Part shown: in pieces, positions 1 to 6,185 of the stretch
Numbering within the stretch: the first letter of the stretch is position 1
How the letters are laid out: each line of letters opens with the position of its first letter
DNA from: Acidobacteria bacterium UBA6911
GTDB lineage: Bacteria > Acidobacteriota > UBA6911
NCBI GenBank assembly: GCA_002451015.1
Contig: DKBB01000250.1
Coordinates: 3,190-13,710, forward strand
Reading direction: 5' to 3'
Length of the DNA: 10,521 bases
The notes under the pieces: model-generated
The model's database searches: none
Seen by the model: only the letters and a program-made list of their open reading frames with translations
What the model was told of the DNA's origin: nothing
Translations under genes and position numbers: made by a program

Positions 1-95
1 TGAAATATTTTGTAACCGCATCGTGACGAACGGCAAATTGAGTATTATGTAATAAATAGAAACAAAAAATGCCGAAAGGGACCGGACTAAAGGCT

Positions 96-629
96 ATGAA
101 AAAACAATATTTACTCAAAACACTGGGCTTGCTGGTTTTCTTCGGGGCAGTAATCGGCTTCGCATGGACAGATGCGGGAAATACTTCGACAGGAGAATCC
201 AATATGACTGATATGAAACCTTTGAAGAAGTCCAAGGATCAGTGGAAAGAGATTTTAACCTCGGATCGCTTCCGGATTCTTTTTAAGGAAGGGACCGAAC
301 CTGCCGGATCCAGTCCGCTGGACCTTGAAAAGAGTCCGGGCACCTTTATTTGCGCCGCGTGTTATCAGCCGCTGTTTAAGTCTGAAACGAAGTATGACAG
401 CGGAACCGGGTGGCCGAGTTTCTATGATCACATCCCCGGCAGTCTTGAGACCAAGCTGGACTTCAAACTGATCTATCCCCGTACCGAGTATCACTGCAGC
501 CGTTGCGGCGGCCATCAGGGGCATGTCTTCAAGGACGGGCCTGCGCCCACCGGAAAGCGCTTCTGCAATAACGGGCTTGCACTGCTCTTCGTCCCTGAGG
601 GAGAGCCGCTGCCGGAATTGAGGAATTAA
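96..629 (+). CDS. msrB: Peptide-methionine (R)-S-oxide reductase MsrB, exported form
   Basis: This enzyme reduces the R epimer of methionine sulfoxide in proteins. From the ATG at 96 it has 177 residues. A basic start (MKK) and a hydrophobic stretch at about residues 5-24 form a signal peptide or membrane anchor, so it should act outside the cytoplasm. The SelR domain follows: zinc-binding CxxC pairs at C86/C89 and C134/C137, the GTGWPSF motif at 103-109, a GHVFKDGP segment, and catalytic C157 in RFCNNG. An in-frame ATG at 69 would add nine polar residues. Neither start has an ideal Shine-Dalgarno sequence (AAGG at 90-93 is only 2 nt from the ATG at 96), and 96 is preferred because it gives a standard signal peptide. 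msrA begins 2 nt after the stop, so the two are surely co-transcribed. The family call is firm and the start is moderately sure. Confidence 0.95.
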   Translation: MKKQYLLKTLGLLVFFGAVIGFAWTDAGNTSTGESNMTDMKPLKKSKDQWKEILTSDRFRILFKEGTEPAGSSPLDLEKSPGTFICAACYQPLFKSETKYDSGTGWPSFYDHIPGSLETKLDFKLIYPRTEYHCSRCGGHQGHVFKDGPAPTGKRFCNNGLALLFVPEGEPLPELRN

Positions 630-631
630 GG

Positions 632-1234
632 ATGAAAAGATTCATAATCACGGCTGCTGTCGCATTTCTTCTCTGGCCCTTGACGGTACCTGCGTCGGCT
701 GAACAAAAAACGGCCACTTTTGCAGGCGGGTGTTTCTGGTGTATGGAAGCCCCCTTCGATAAGCTTGAAGGCGTTCTGTCCACAACCTCGGGATACACGG
801 GGGGGCACAAGGAGAATCCCACTTACGGGGAGGTCTCCTCCGGCGGTACCGGGCATCTGGAGTCTGTGCAGGTAGTCTTTGATCCTGAAAGGATCGGTTA
901 CCGACGTTTGTTGGAAGTCTTCTGGCATAATATCGATCCCGTGGCACACAATCGCCAGTTCTGTGACACTGGTGAACAGTATCGATCCGCCATCTTCTAC
1001 CACGACGAGGAGCAGCGTCGCCTTGCCGAATCATCCAAGAAGGCGCTTGAACAGTCCGGGCGCTTCCAGCAAACACTGGCGACGGAGATCCTGGCGGCGG
1101 GAACTTTCTGGCCGGCGGAGGAATACCACCAGGATTACTATAAAAAGAATTCCATCAGTTACCGCTTTTATCGCTGGAATTGCGGCCGCGATAAGCGCCT
1201 TGAAGAACTGTGGGGAAAAGAAGCCGGCAAATAG
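632..1234 (+). CDS. msrA: Peptide-methionine (S)-S-oxide reductase MsrA, exported form
   Basis: This enzyme reduces the S epimer of methionine sulfoxide and complements the MsrB encoded just upstream. The 200-residue product opens with a classic signal peptide: basic MKR, a hydrophobic core, and an ASA cleavage site after residue 23. The mature protein starts almost directly at the MsrA domain. The catalytic motif GCFWCME places the nucleophile at C34, with a second Cys at C37. Further family landmarks are SGYTGG, the FCDTGEQYRS segment and EYHQDYYKKN. A Cys near the C-terminus (C184) could serve as a resolving residue. The start ATG lies 2 nt after the msrB stop, with a GAGG at 620-623 inside the end of msrB as the likely ribosome site, so translation is probably coupled. 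Length is normal for the family plus a signal. Confidence 0.96.
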   Translation: MKRFIITAAVAFLLWPLTVPASAEQKTATFAGGCFWCMEAPFDKLEGVLSTTSGYTGGHKENPTYGEVSSGGTGHLESVQVVFDPERIGYRRLLEVFWHNIDPVAHNRQFCDTGEQYRSAIFYHDEEQRRLAESSKKALEQSGRFQQTLATEILAAGTFWPAEEYHQDYYKKNSISYRFYRWNCGRDKRLEELWGKEAGK

Positions 1235-1253
1235 AAGAGTATATTGAAGGTTA

Positions 1254-1310
1254 CAATGCCGGGAGGATGGAATCGAGCCGGTCTCCCGAACTTTCTGCCC
1301 CGGCATATTG
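1254..1310. terminator. Inverted repeat between convergent genes, possible bidirectional terminator
   Basis: An 8-bp perfect inverted repeat, ATGCCGGG at 1256-1263 with CCCGGCAT at 1299-1306, extends outward with a 2-nt bulge so that CAAT at 1254-1257 can match ATTG at 1307-1310. A nested GGGAG/CTCCC pair (1261-1265 with 1283-1287) offers an alternative fold. The element sits in the 89-nt gap between the convergent msrA and the minus-strand flavoprotein gene, where a shared terminator is expected. Neither strand shows a strong run of T after the stem, so a classical intrinsic terminator is not proven. Confidence 0.35.
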
Positions 1311-1323
1311 GAAATAACCGGCA

Positions 1324-2928
1324 TCAATGTTTGCCATACTTGTTTGTCACGGCTTCGGCCGCCTTGATGCCGTCCACGGCCGAGGATATGATCCCCCCGG
1401 AGTAACCTGCGCCCTCCCCGGCGGGAATGAGGCCGGCGACAGAAAGACTCTCCATGTTTGGGCCCCGCGTGATGCGCACCGGGGAAGAACTGCGTGTTTC
1501 CACCCCGGTAAGGACGGCGTCCGGTCGGGAAAAACCTTTAATTTTCTGTTCGAAAATCGGGATCGCCTCGCGCAGCGCTTCTACGACGTATGCCGGCAGA
1601 CAGGACGCCAGGTCGCAGAGAGTCACACCCGGTTTATAGGAAGGTTTGATTTCTCCAAGACATTTTGATTCACGGGAAGCCAGAAAATCGGCGACCAGCT
1701 GTACGGGCGCCTCGTAGTGACTCCCTCCAAGTTGGAAGGCTTTCCGTTCCCAACGACGCTGGAATGCGACGCCGCCGAGTGGACCGCGATCCGGAAAGTC
1801 GGAAGGGGTCACGTTGACAAGAAGAGCGCTGTTGGCATTCTTCCCGCTTCGCAGACGGGAACTCATCCCGTTGGTTACGACGCAGCCGACTTCCGACGTG
1901 GCGGCGATCACCGATCCTCCCGGACACATACAGAAGGTATATGCCGAACGACCGTTCGCACAGTGGTGCGCCAGCTTATAATCCGCTGCCCCGAGTCTGG
2001 GATGGTCACCGAGCTTGCCATACTGGACCTTGTCGATCATTTTTTGGGGATGTTCAATACGGAGGCCTACAGAGAATGGCTTGGGTTCCAGTGGAACTCC
2101 CTTGTGCGAAAGCATCTCAAACGTGTCCCGTGCGCTGTGGCCGATGGCTAGAATGACGCAACGGGAAGCGATCTTTTCGCCGGTTTCCAGCTCGACGCCC
2201 CTGATTTCATTATTTTCGACAATAATGTCCCCAACCCGGCTTTCAAAGTGCGCCTCGCCCCCGAAGGACAGGATCGCCTGCGTCAGGTTGGCTGTCACCT
2301 TGACTAGACAATCCGTGCCGATATGGGGCTTGCTCAGGTAAAGTATTTCCTCGGGAGCCCCGGCTGACACAAGTTCTTCCAGGACCTTTCTGCAGCGGTT
2401 TTCCCGGTCCTTGATCTGTGTGACAAGTTTTCCGTCCGAGAATGTGCCGGCCCCGCCTTCGCCAAACATCGCGTTGGACTTCGGGTCCAGGATTCCTGTT
2501 CTCCAGAATAGAGATACATCGCCGGCTCTTTCCTTCACCCTTTTTCCGCGCTCCAGGAGGATCGGGCGAAATCCCGTCTGGGCCAGGGTCAGTGCCGCAA
2601 AAAGACCGCACGGGCCGGCACCCACGACAATCGGCCGGAACGGCAGGGAGTCGGGCGCGGTGCCTGCGAATCGATAGTTTGTTTCAGGGGCCCGGCCAAT
2701 ATTCCTGCGACTGCCGAGCTTCTTCAAGATCGACTCTTCGTCCCCAACTTCAACAGTAACGGTGTAAGTAAACAGAACCGCATTCCGTTTTCGTGCATCC
2801 ACCGATTTTTTGGATATTTGGTAATCGAGCAGCTCCTCTTCGCGGATCTCGAGCATTTCACAGATTGCCGTTTTCAGGTCGTCTTCCGTGTGGTCGATAT
2901 CCAGGCTTATGTTCGACAGCCGCAACAT
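1324..2928 (-). CDS. FAD-dependent dehydrogenase, COG2509 family
   Basis: This 534-residue cytoplasmic flavoprotein belongs to the poorly characterised COG2509 group of NAD(P)/FAD-dependent oxidoreductases; its substrate is unknown. The N-terminal ~95 residues form the small alpha/beta domain typical of the group. The FAD-binding Rossmann motif follows at about 101-108 (VVGAGPCG) with an acidic ERGKR at the end of the second strand. A GEGGAGTFSDGKL segment lies at about 156-168, and a glycine-rich C-terminal FAD-contact region reads PAGEGAGYSGG. The start at 2928 is chosen because the homologous N-terminus begins there and AAAGG lies 10 nt upstream. Two codons of other choices exist upstream (for example an ATG at 2946), but they lack a ribosome site. 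The open frame continues to 3258 only as read-through over the end of the neighbouring gene. It lies 50 nt downstream of the BaiN-type gene and is probably co-transcribed with it. Confidence 0.9.
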   Translation of the reverse strand: MLRLSNISLDIDHTEDDLKTAICEMLEIREEELLDYQISKKSVDARKRNAVLFTYTVTVEVGDEESILKKLGSRRNIGRAPETNYRFAGTAPDSLPFRPIVVGAGPCGLFAALTLAQTGFRPILLERGKRVKERAGDVSLFWRTGILDPKSNAMFGEGGAGTFSDGKLVTQIKDRENRCRKVLEELVSAGAPEEILYLSKPHIGTDCLVKVTANLTQAILSFGGEAHFESRVGDIIVENNEIRGVELETGEKIASRCVILAIGHSARDTFEMLSHKGVPLEPKPFSVGLRIEHPQKMIDKVQYGKLGDHPRLGAADYKLAHHCANGRSAYTFCMCPGGSVIAATSEVGCVVTNGMSSRLRSGKNANSALLVNVTPSDFPDRGPLGGVAFQRRWERKAFQLGGSHYEAPVQLVADFLASRESKCLGEIKPSYKPGVTLCDLASCLPAYVVEALREAIPIFEQKIKGFSRPDAVLTGVETRSSSPVRITRGPNMESLSVAGLIPAGEGAGYSGGIISSAVDGIKAAEAVTNKYGKH

Positions 2929-2978
2929 AGGTTTGGAGCCTTTCATATGGGGGCATTGTTCAAGATCGGGACCCGGGT

Positions 2979-4223
2979 TCAGCAGCCCGCGGCATTCATT
3001 CCTGCTACGTAACCGGACGACCAGGCCCATTGAAGATTGTATCCGCCGCAGTCCCCGTCGATGTCCAGGACTTCCCCGGCAAAATACAGACCCGGAATGA
3101 TTTTCGATTCCATGGTGCCGGGATTCACCTCGGCGACATCCACGCCTCCGGCTGTTACCTGTGAGAACATCCATGATTGTACACCCGTGCACCGAAGGGG
3201 CCAGTTTTTCATGAGCCCGGCTATATGCTGAATCTCTTGTTGATTCAGTTCGCCGCACGCCGATCGGGCATTGTCGAACCCGGATTCCTGCAGAATCGCA
3301 GCGATCAGGCGCTTGTGTAACAGTCCTACAAAACTCATTTGAAGCGGCTTTTGAGGGTTGAAAGAAATCCGACGTGCAATCCGAGCGGCCAAATCCTTAT
3401 CGGTCCAATCGGGGAAAAGATCGAGGTGAAGACTCATTTTTCTGCCGGATCCCGCATGCTCGGACACGGGGCGGCTCAGTTGAAGAATCGGTATGCCTGA
3501 AATCCCGTAATCCGTAAACAGCAGTTCTCCTCTTTCGCAGCCTGCAACGACGTCATCGATCCTGCACTCGGCCCGGCCCTGGATCCGTATTCCGGATAAC
3601 CGTTTGAGATACGGTGCGTCCAGCCGGATCTGAACCAGAGCGGGAAAGGGCTTATGGACGGTATGGCCGATCTCTTCGGCGATTTTGAATCCACTGCCGT
3701 TCGAACCAAGGTTCGGTGAAGACTTGCCCCCGGCGGCGACAATCACGCGGTCGGCCGTGTAAGCCCTGCCGTCGGCGCCGATGCAGCGAAAGCCTTTCTC
3801 TCCCATTTCGATCCTGTTGATCCGGGTATCGCAAAAGACTTTTACCCCCAGCCGTTCCATTTCATAGCGCAGCACATCCAGAACGCTGGAGGCCTGACCC
3901 GAGGCCGGATACACATAGCCGTTCTCTTCTATAACGGGTTCAATGCCCAGTTCTTCGAAAAATGCCAGGGCCTGTTTGACGTTGAACCGCTCTAAGGCGC
4001 CCAGTACGAACTGCGGGTTCGAGCCATGATATTTTTCGATGCCCTGGTACATGTTTGTCAGGTTGCAGCGACCGTTCCCGGTTGCGAGCAGTTTTTTCCC
4101 GACCCGGCTCATCCGCTCGATCACCGTAACAGCGGTTCCCTGTCGCGCCGCGACTATGGCAGCCGTCATCCCGGCCGCCCCGCCACCGACAATTACGATT
4201 CTGTTTGTTTCCGCTTCGGCCAT
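2979..4223 (-). CDS. NAD(P)/FAD-dependent oxidoreductase, BaiN/HI0933 family
   Basis: This 414-residue flavoprotein is of the HI0933/YhiN/BaiN type (COG2081). Most members have no proven substrate. BaiN itself is assigned to a reductive step in clostridial bile-acid dehydroxylation, which is not implied here. The FAD-binding motif GGGAAG is at residues 13-18. The family hallmark GKKLLATGNGRCNLTN is at 42-57. The C-terminal signature contains GLYFAGEVLDIDGD followed by CGGYNLQWAWSSG, close to the end. Length is typical. No signal peptide or membrane segment is seen. The ATG at 4223 has only a weak AAGG about 11 nt upstream. It is the first gene of a two-gene minus-strand unit with the COG2509 flavoprotein. 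Its 227-nt upstream region, behind the ferritin-like gene, probably holds its own promoter. Confidence 0.93.
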   Translation of the reverse strand: MAEAETNRIVIVGGGAAGMTAAIVAARQGTAVTVIERMSRVGKKLLATGNGRCNLTNMYQGIEKYHGSNPQFVLGALERFNVKQALAFFEELGIEPVIEENGYVYPASGQASSVLDVLRYEMERLGVKVFCDTRINRIEMGEKGFRCIGADGRAYTADRVIVAAGGKSSPNLGSNGSGFKIAEEIGHTVHKPFPALVQIRLDAPYLKRLSGIRIQGRAECRIDDVVAGCERGELLFTDYGISGIPILQLSRPVSEHAGSGRKMSLHLDLFPDWTDKDLAARIARRISFNPQKPLQMSFVGLLHKRLIAAILQESGFDNARSACGELNQQEIQHIAGLMKNWPLRCTGVQSWMFSQVTAGGVDVAEVNPGTMESKIIPGLYFAGEVLDIDGDCGGYNLQWAWSSGYVAGMNAAGC

Positions 4224-4288
4224 TGTTGCGTTCGCCTTATGGTGTTTGCGTTGCGTCCCGGAAGCGTCTCTTTTCCGGACGTCGTTGC

Positions 4289-4294
4289 ATTATA
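4289..4294 (-). promoter_or_regulatory. Candidate -10 hexamer for the flavoprotein pair
   Basis: On the minus strand this reads TATAAT, a perfect sigma-70 -10 box, 66 nt upstream of the BaiN-type start codon. No convincing -35 box stands 16-18 nt upstream; the only TTGCAG is 11 nt away, which is too close. The call rests on one hexamer and its position in a 227-nt gap. Confidence 0.25.
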
Positions 4295-4450
4295 CAAAGA
4301 AAAGTCTGCAATACGTTTCCTGAATGTGGGTGCGGCCCGCTTCCGTGTTTTGCGTAGCGGCGGATGGCAGTCGGAGAGGGAACCAGAAACGGGGATTTTT
4401 ACTGCATTGCGCCTTTCATCCAGTCGGCGGGATCGGGTCCTGCAACGGAT

Positions 4451-4915
4451 TTATCCCATGCGGTTCAGCAGCGTTTCGATGTGGCTCCGTTCCGCCTGGA
4501 TCATCGCATCCACCGTGCTGTTTTCACCGATCAGATCGCGTATAGCCTGGTAGTAGCTCAGCGTGTCCTTCTCCTGGCGCAGGGCTTTTTTGAGGGCGTC
4601 CTGTCCCGTGTTTATGGATTCCAGATCCTTGAACAGGCCGTCCTCTCCCAGAAAGAATTCCGACATGGAGGTTGCGCGCAACACAGCCAGCCGTTCCCGC
4701 TGGCTTTTATAGGCGAATTCCTCGGGGACATTTCCCATGAGAGCTTCAAACTGGGCTTTGTGGCAGTCTTCGTCTTCAGCCAGTTTCATGAATATGTCGT
4801 GAATTTCCCGATCGTCGGAAAGTCTGCGAGCCATCTTGCGGTAGAAAATAGCACCTGCTTCCTCTGTCTTGACCGCAAACTCAATCACCTTCCGTGGTGT
4901 CGGATCCGTAAGCAT
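4451..4915 (-). CDS. Ferritin-like di-iron protein, rubrerythrin type without rubredoxin domain
   Basis: This 154-residue, all-helical cytoplasmic protein should bind a di-iron centre and may act as a peroxidase or iron-handling protein. It shows the two-fold ferritin-like pattern. In the first half, a helix with glutamates in EFAVKTEEAGAIFY is followed by an ExxH pair in AEDEDCH. In the second half, glutamate in RQEKD is followed by an ExxH pair in AERSHIE. No CxxC pair is present, so the rubredoxin domain of classical rubrerythrin is missing and electrons must come from another protein. The start at 4915 is set by a strong GGAGG 5 nt upstream. An in-frame TTG at 4927 overlaps that ribosome site and is rejected. 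The gene is transcribed divergently from cooC, 405 nt away. The exact reaction cannot be read from sequence. Confidence 0.85.
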   Translation of the reverse strand: MLTDPTPRKVIEFAVKTEEAGAIFYRKMARRLSDDREIHDIFMKLAEDEDCHKAQFEALMGNVPEEFAYKSQRERLAVLRATSMSEFFLGEDGLFKDLESINTGQDALKKALRQEKDTLSYYQAIRDLIGENSTVDAMIQAERSHIETLLNRMG

Positions 4916-4920
4916 TTTTA

Positions 4921-4925
4921 CCTCC
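4921..4925 (-). promoter_or_regulatory. Strong Shine-Dalgarno site of the ferritin-like gene
   Basis: The minus strand reads GGAGG followed by TAAAA and then ATG (4915-4913). This is a near-ideal ribosome binding site with a 5-nt spacer. It decides the start in favour of the ATG at 4915 over the TTG at 4927, whose reading would place the site inside the coding region. It is the strongest ribosome site seen in this window and suggests a well-expressed protein. Confidence 0.75.
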
Positions 4926-5284
4926 AAATCAATAATTCATTCCTGTGCGAACGAACCCATCCGCAGAATGAGAGGGGCGTACTTTAATTTTACAGGAACA
5001 AGGCTTGGAAGATAACGACGCTTTTCGAGTCGTAAATTCGTCCCGGCCGGAACAATACTTGAGATTATGAAAGGAGCCTTTCTTTCATTTAAACCGGTAG
5101 GATGCCTCGGTGCCCTTATCTTCGATCTTAAATTCCAGGATGCCTGTTCCTTACGGACTCGCTGTTGCGCTTGTGCGGCCATAGCTTCGCAAGAGGGAAG
5201 GCTTGCCATTCGTGTTTTTACAATAGGACAAAAATCGTGAAAAAGATCGAGTAATTCATTTTCACCTTGATATATAAAAGGGAA

Positions 5285-5299
5285 CCCACTAATAGTGGG
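5285..5299. repeat. Perfect short palindrome upstream of cooC, possible operator or leader hairpin
   Basis: CCCACT at 5285-5290, a 3-nt loop AAT, and AGTGGG at 5294-5299 form a perfect 6-bp inverted repeat ending 21 nt before the cooC start codon. Its position suits an operator for a regulator of the CODH operon, or a hairpin in the mRNA leader that affects ribosome access. It does not resemble the CooA consensus (TGTCA-N6-CGACA). The symmetry is seen directly; the role is inference. Confidence 0.4.
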
Positions 5300-5320
5300 A
5301 AGACATTGAATCGAGGCTTC

Positions 5321-6100
5321 ATGAAAATTGCCGTAACGGGAAAAGGCGGAACGGGCAAATCCACAATAGCCGCGGTCCTGGCTCATTTCTTTGCCGGCGA
5401 TGGCCATACAGTACTGGCGGTGGATGCGGATCCGGACGCCAACCTGGCTGAGGCAGTCGGCTTGCCAGCCGGACGTATTTCTTCCATCGTGCCGATTTCC
5501 GAACAACGTGAACTTATAAAGGAACGAACCGGGGCCAATCCGAAGGAATTCGGCCAGCTTTTCAAGATGAATCCCACTGTTGAAGATATCCCGGATAAGT
5601 ACTGTGTCGATTTTCGCGGCATTAGACTGCTGGTGATGGGAGCCGTCAGAAAGGGCGGAGCGGGGTGTGCCTGCCCTGAAAATGTTCTGTTGAAGAGCCT
5701 GTTGTCGGACATCATCCTCAAACGCGACGATGCCGTCATCGTCGACATGGAAGCCGGCGTCGAACATCTCGGAAGGGCCACCTCCAGATCCATAGACGAA
5801 ATGCTCATTGTTGTGGAACCCGGCTTGAGAAGCATCAGAACAGCCGAAAGAATTGTCGCCATGGGAAAAGAACTCGGCATCCGACATTTTGGAATTATCG
5901 GCAACAAGATTCAAAAGGCGGGACAAGGGGAGTGGATCGTTAGGCAGCTTCCCGATCAACAAATCCACGGGATGATTTCCTATCATGATAGTATCCAGAA
6001 CGCGGATTTGTCGCAAAAACCGCTGATAGATTTGATGTGTGAGGAAACAGAAAGGGAGTTCAGGCTTGTTTATAGCGATATTAAAAGAAGCCTTAATTAG
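5321..6100 (+). CDS. cooC: CO dehydrogenase maturation ATPase CooC
   Basis: CooC is a MinD-type ATPase that helps insert nickel into the C-cluster of Ni-CODH. The 259-residue product has a deviant Walker A motif GKGGTGKS at 7-14 with the signature lysine K8, the DADPDAN segment at 35-41, a switch-II-like VDMEAG at 141-146, and the conserved GRATSRSIDE stretch just after. A CxC pair (C116, C118 in GCACPE) matches the metal-binding, dimer-interface cysteines described for CooC1. The ATG at 5321 is preceded by GAGG at 5313-5316. An upstream in-frame TTG at 5267 has no ribosome site and would add 18 residues before the conserved MKIAVTGKGG start. The gene heads a plus-strand operon that ends, beyond the window, with the CODH catalytic subunit it would serve. 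It is followed 85 nt later by the methionine-synthase-like gene. Confidence 0.95.
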   Translation: MKIAVTGKGGTGKSTIAAVLAHFFAGDGHTVLAVDADPDANLAEAVGLPAGRISSIVPISEQRELIKERTGANPKEFGQLFKMNPTVEDIPDKYCVDFRGIRLLVMGAVRKGGAGCACPENVLLKSLLSDIILKRDDAVIVDMEAGVEHLGRATSRSIDEMLIVVEPGLRSIRTAERIVAMGKELGIRHFGIIGNKIQKAGQGEWIVRQLPDQQIHGMISYHDSIQNADLSQKPLIDLMCEETEREFRLVYSDIKRSLN

Positions 6101-6172
6101 ATAGAGGCGGGGATAATGGATTTGTGGATCCTTCAGCGACAGGAAGCGTAACAAACTTAGAGTTCATCTAAC

Positions 6173-6176
6173 GAGG
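6173..6176 (+). promoter_or_regulatory. Shine-Dalgarno site deciding the start of the methionine-synthase-like gene
   Basis: GAGG at 6173-6176 touches a first ATG at 6177 but stands 9 nt before a second in-frame ATG at 6186. Ribosome spacing therefore favours 6186. The three residues between the two starts (MLR) carry no conserved motif. Confidence 0.5.
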
Positions 6177-6185
6177 ATGTTAAGA

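Larger units (their letters stand above)
4916..5320. other. 405-nt spacer between divergent ferritin-like gene and cooC
   Basis: No convincing gene lies here. It should hold the promoters of both divergent units, but no sigma-70 pair with good spacing stands out on either strand. Small inverted repeats are visible: ACGAC/GTCGT at 5015-5033, GAAAGG/CCTTTC at 5069-5082, the palindrome CCGGCCGG at 5043-5050, and CCCACT/AGTGGG at 5285-5299. A minus-strand frame stays open across 4937 to beyond 5209 but has no ribosome site before its possible starts. The stretch is more structured than a simple promoter region and could contain a repeat element or untranslated leader. Confidence 0.5.

Noticed and set aside
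1..68. Promoter of msrBA (AT-rich TATTAT near 43-48)
   Set aside because: No matching -35 element at proper spacing; AT-rich sequence alone is not enough.
2929..3258. N-terminal extension of the COG2509 flavoprotein gene
   Set aside because: The extra 110 codons overlap the end of the BaiN-type gene in another frame, show no family similarity, and a better start with a ribosome site exists at 2928.
5177..5190. Possible sigma-54 promoter (GG and GC 10 nt apart) upstream of cooC
   Set aside because: The flanking bases do not fit TGGCAC and TTGCA well enough, and the bare GG-N10-GC pattern is common by chance.
5219..5224. TACAAT as a -10 box for cooC
   Set aside because: The nearest -35-like TTGCCA is only 10 nt away and no other hexamer stands at 16-18 nt.
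5267..5280. FNR/CRP-like half site (TTGAT) upstream of cooC
   Set aside because: Only one half matches; the second half (AAAAG) does not match ATCAA, so the site is not supported.
4937..6154. 405-codon minus-strand open frame opposite cooC, reaching into the spacer
   Set aside because: The part opposite cooC is antisense to an unmistakable CooC. No ribosome site or recognisable domain is seen. Only the spacer part is kept, as a low-level finding.
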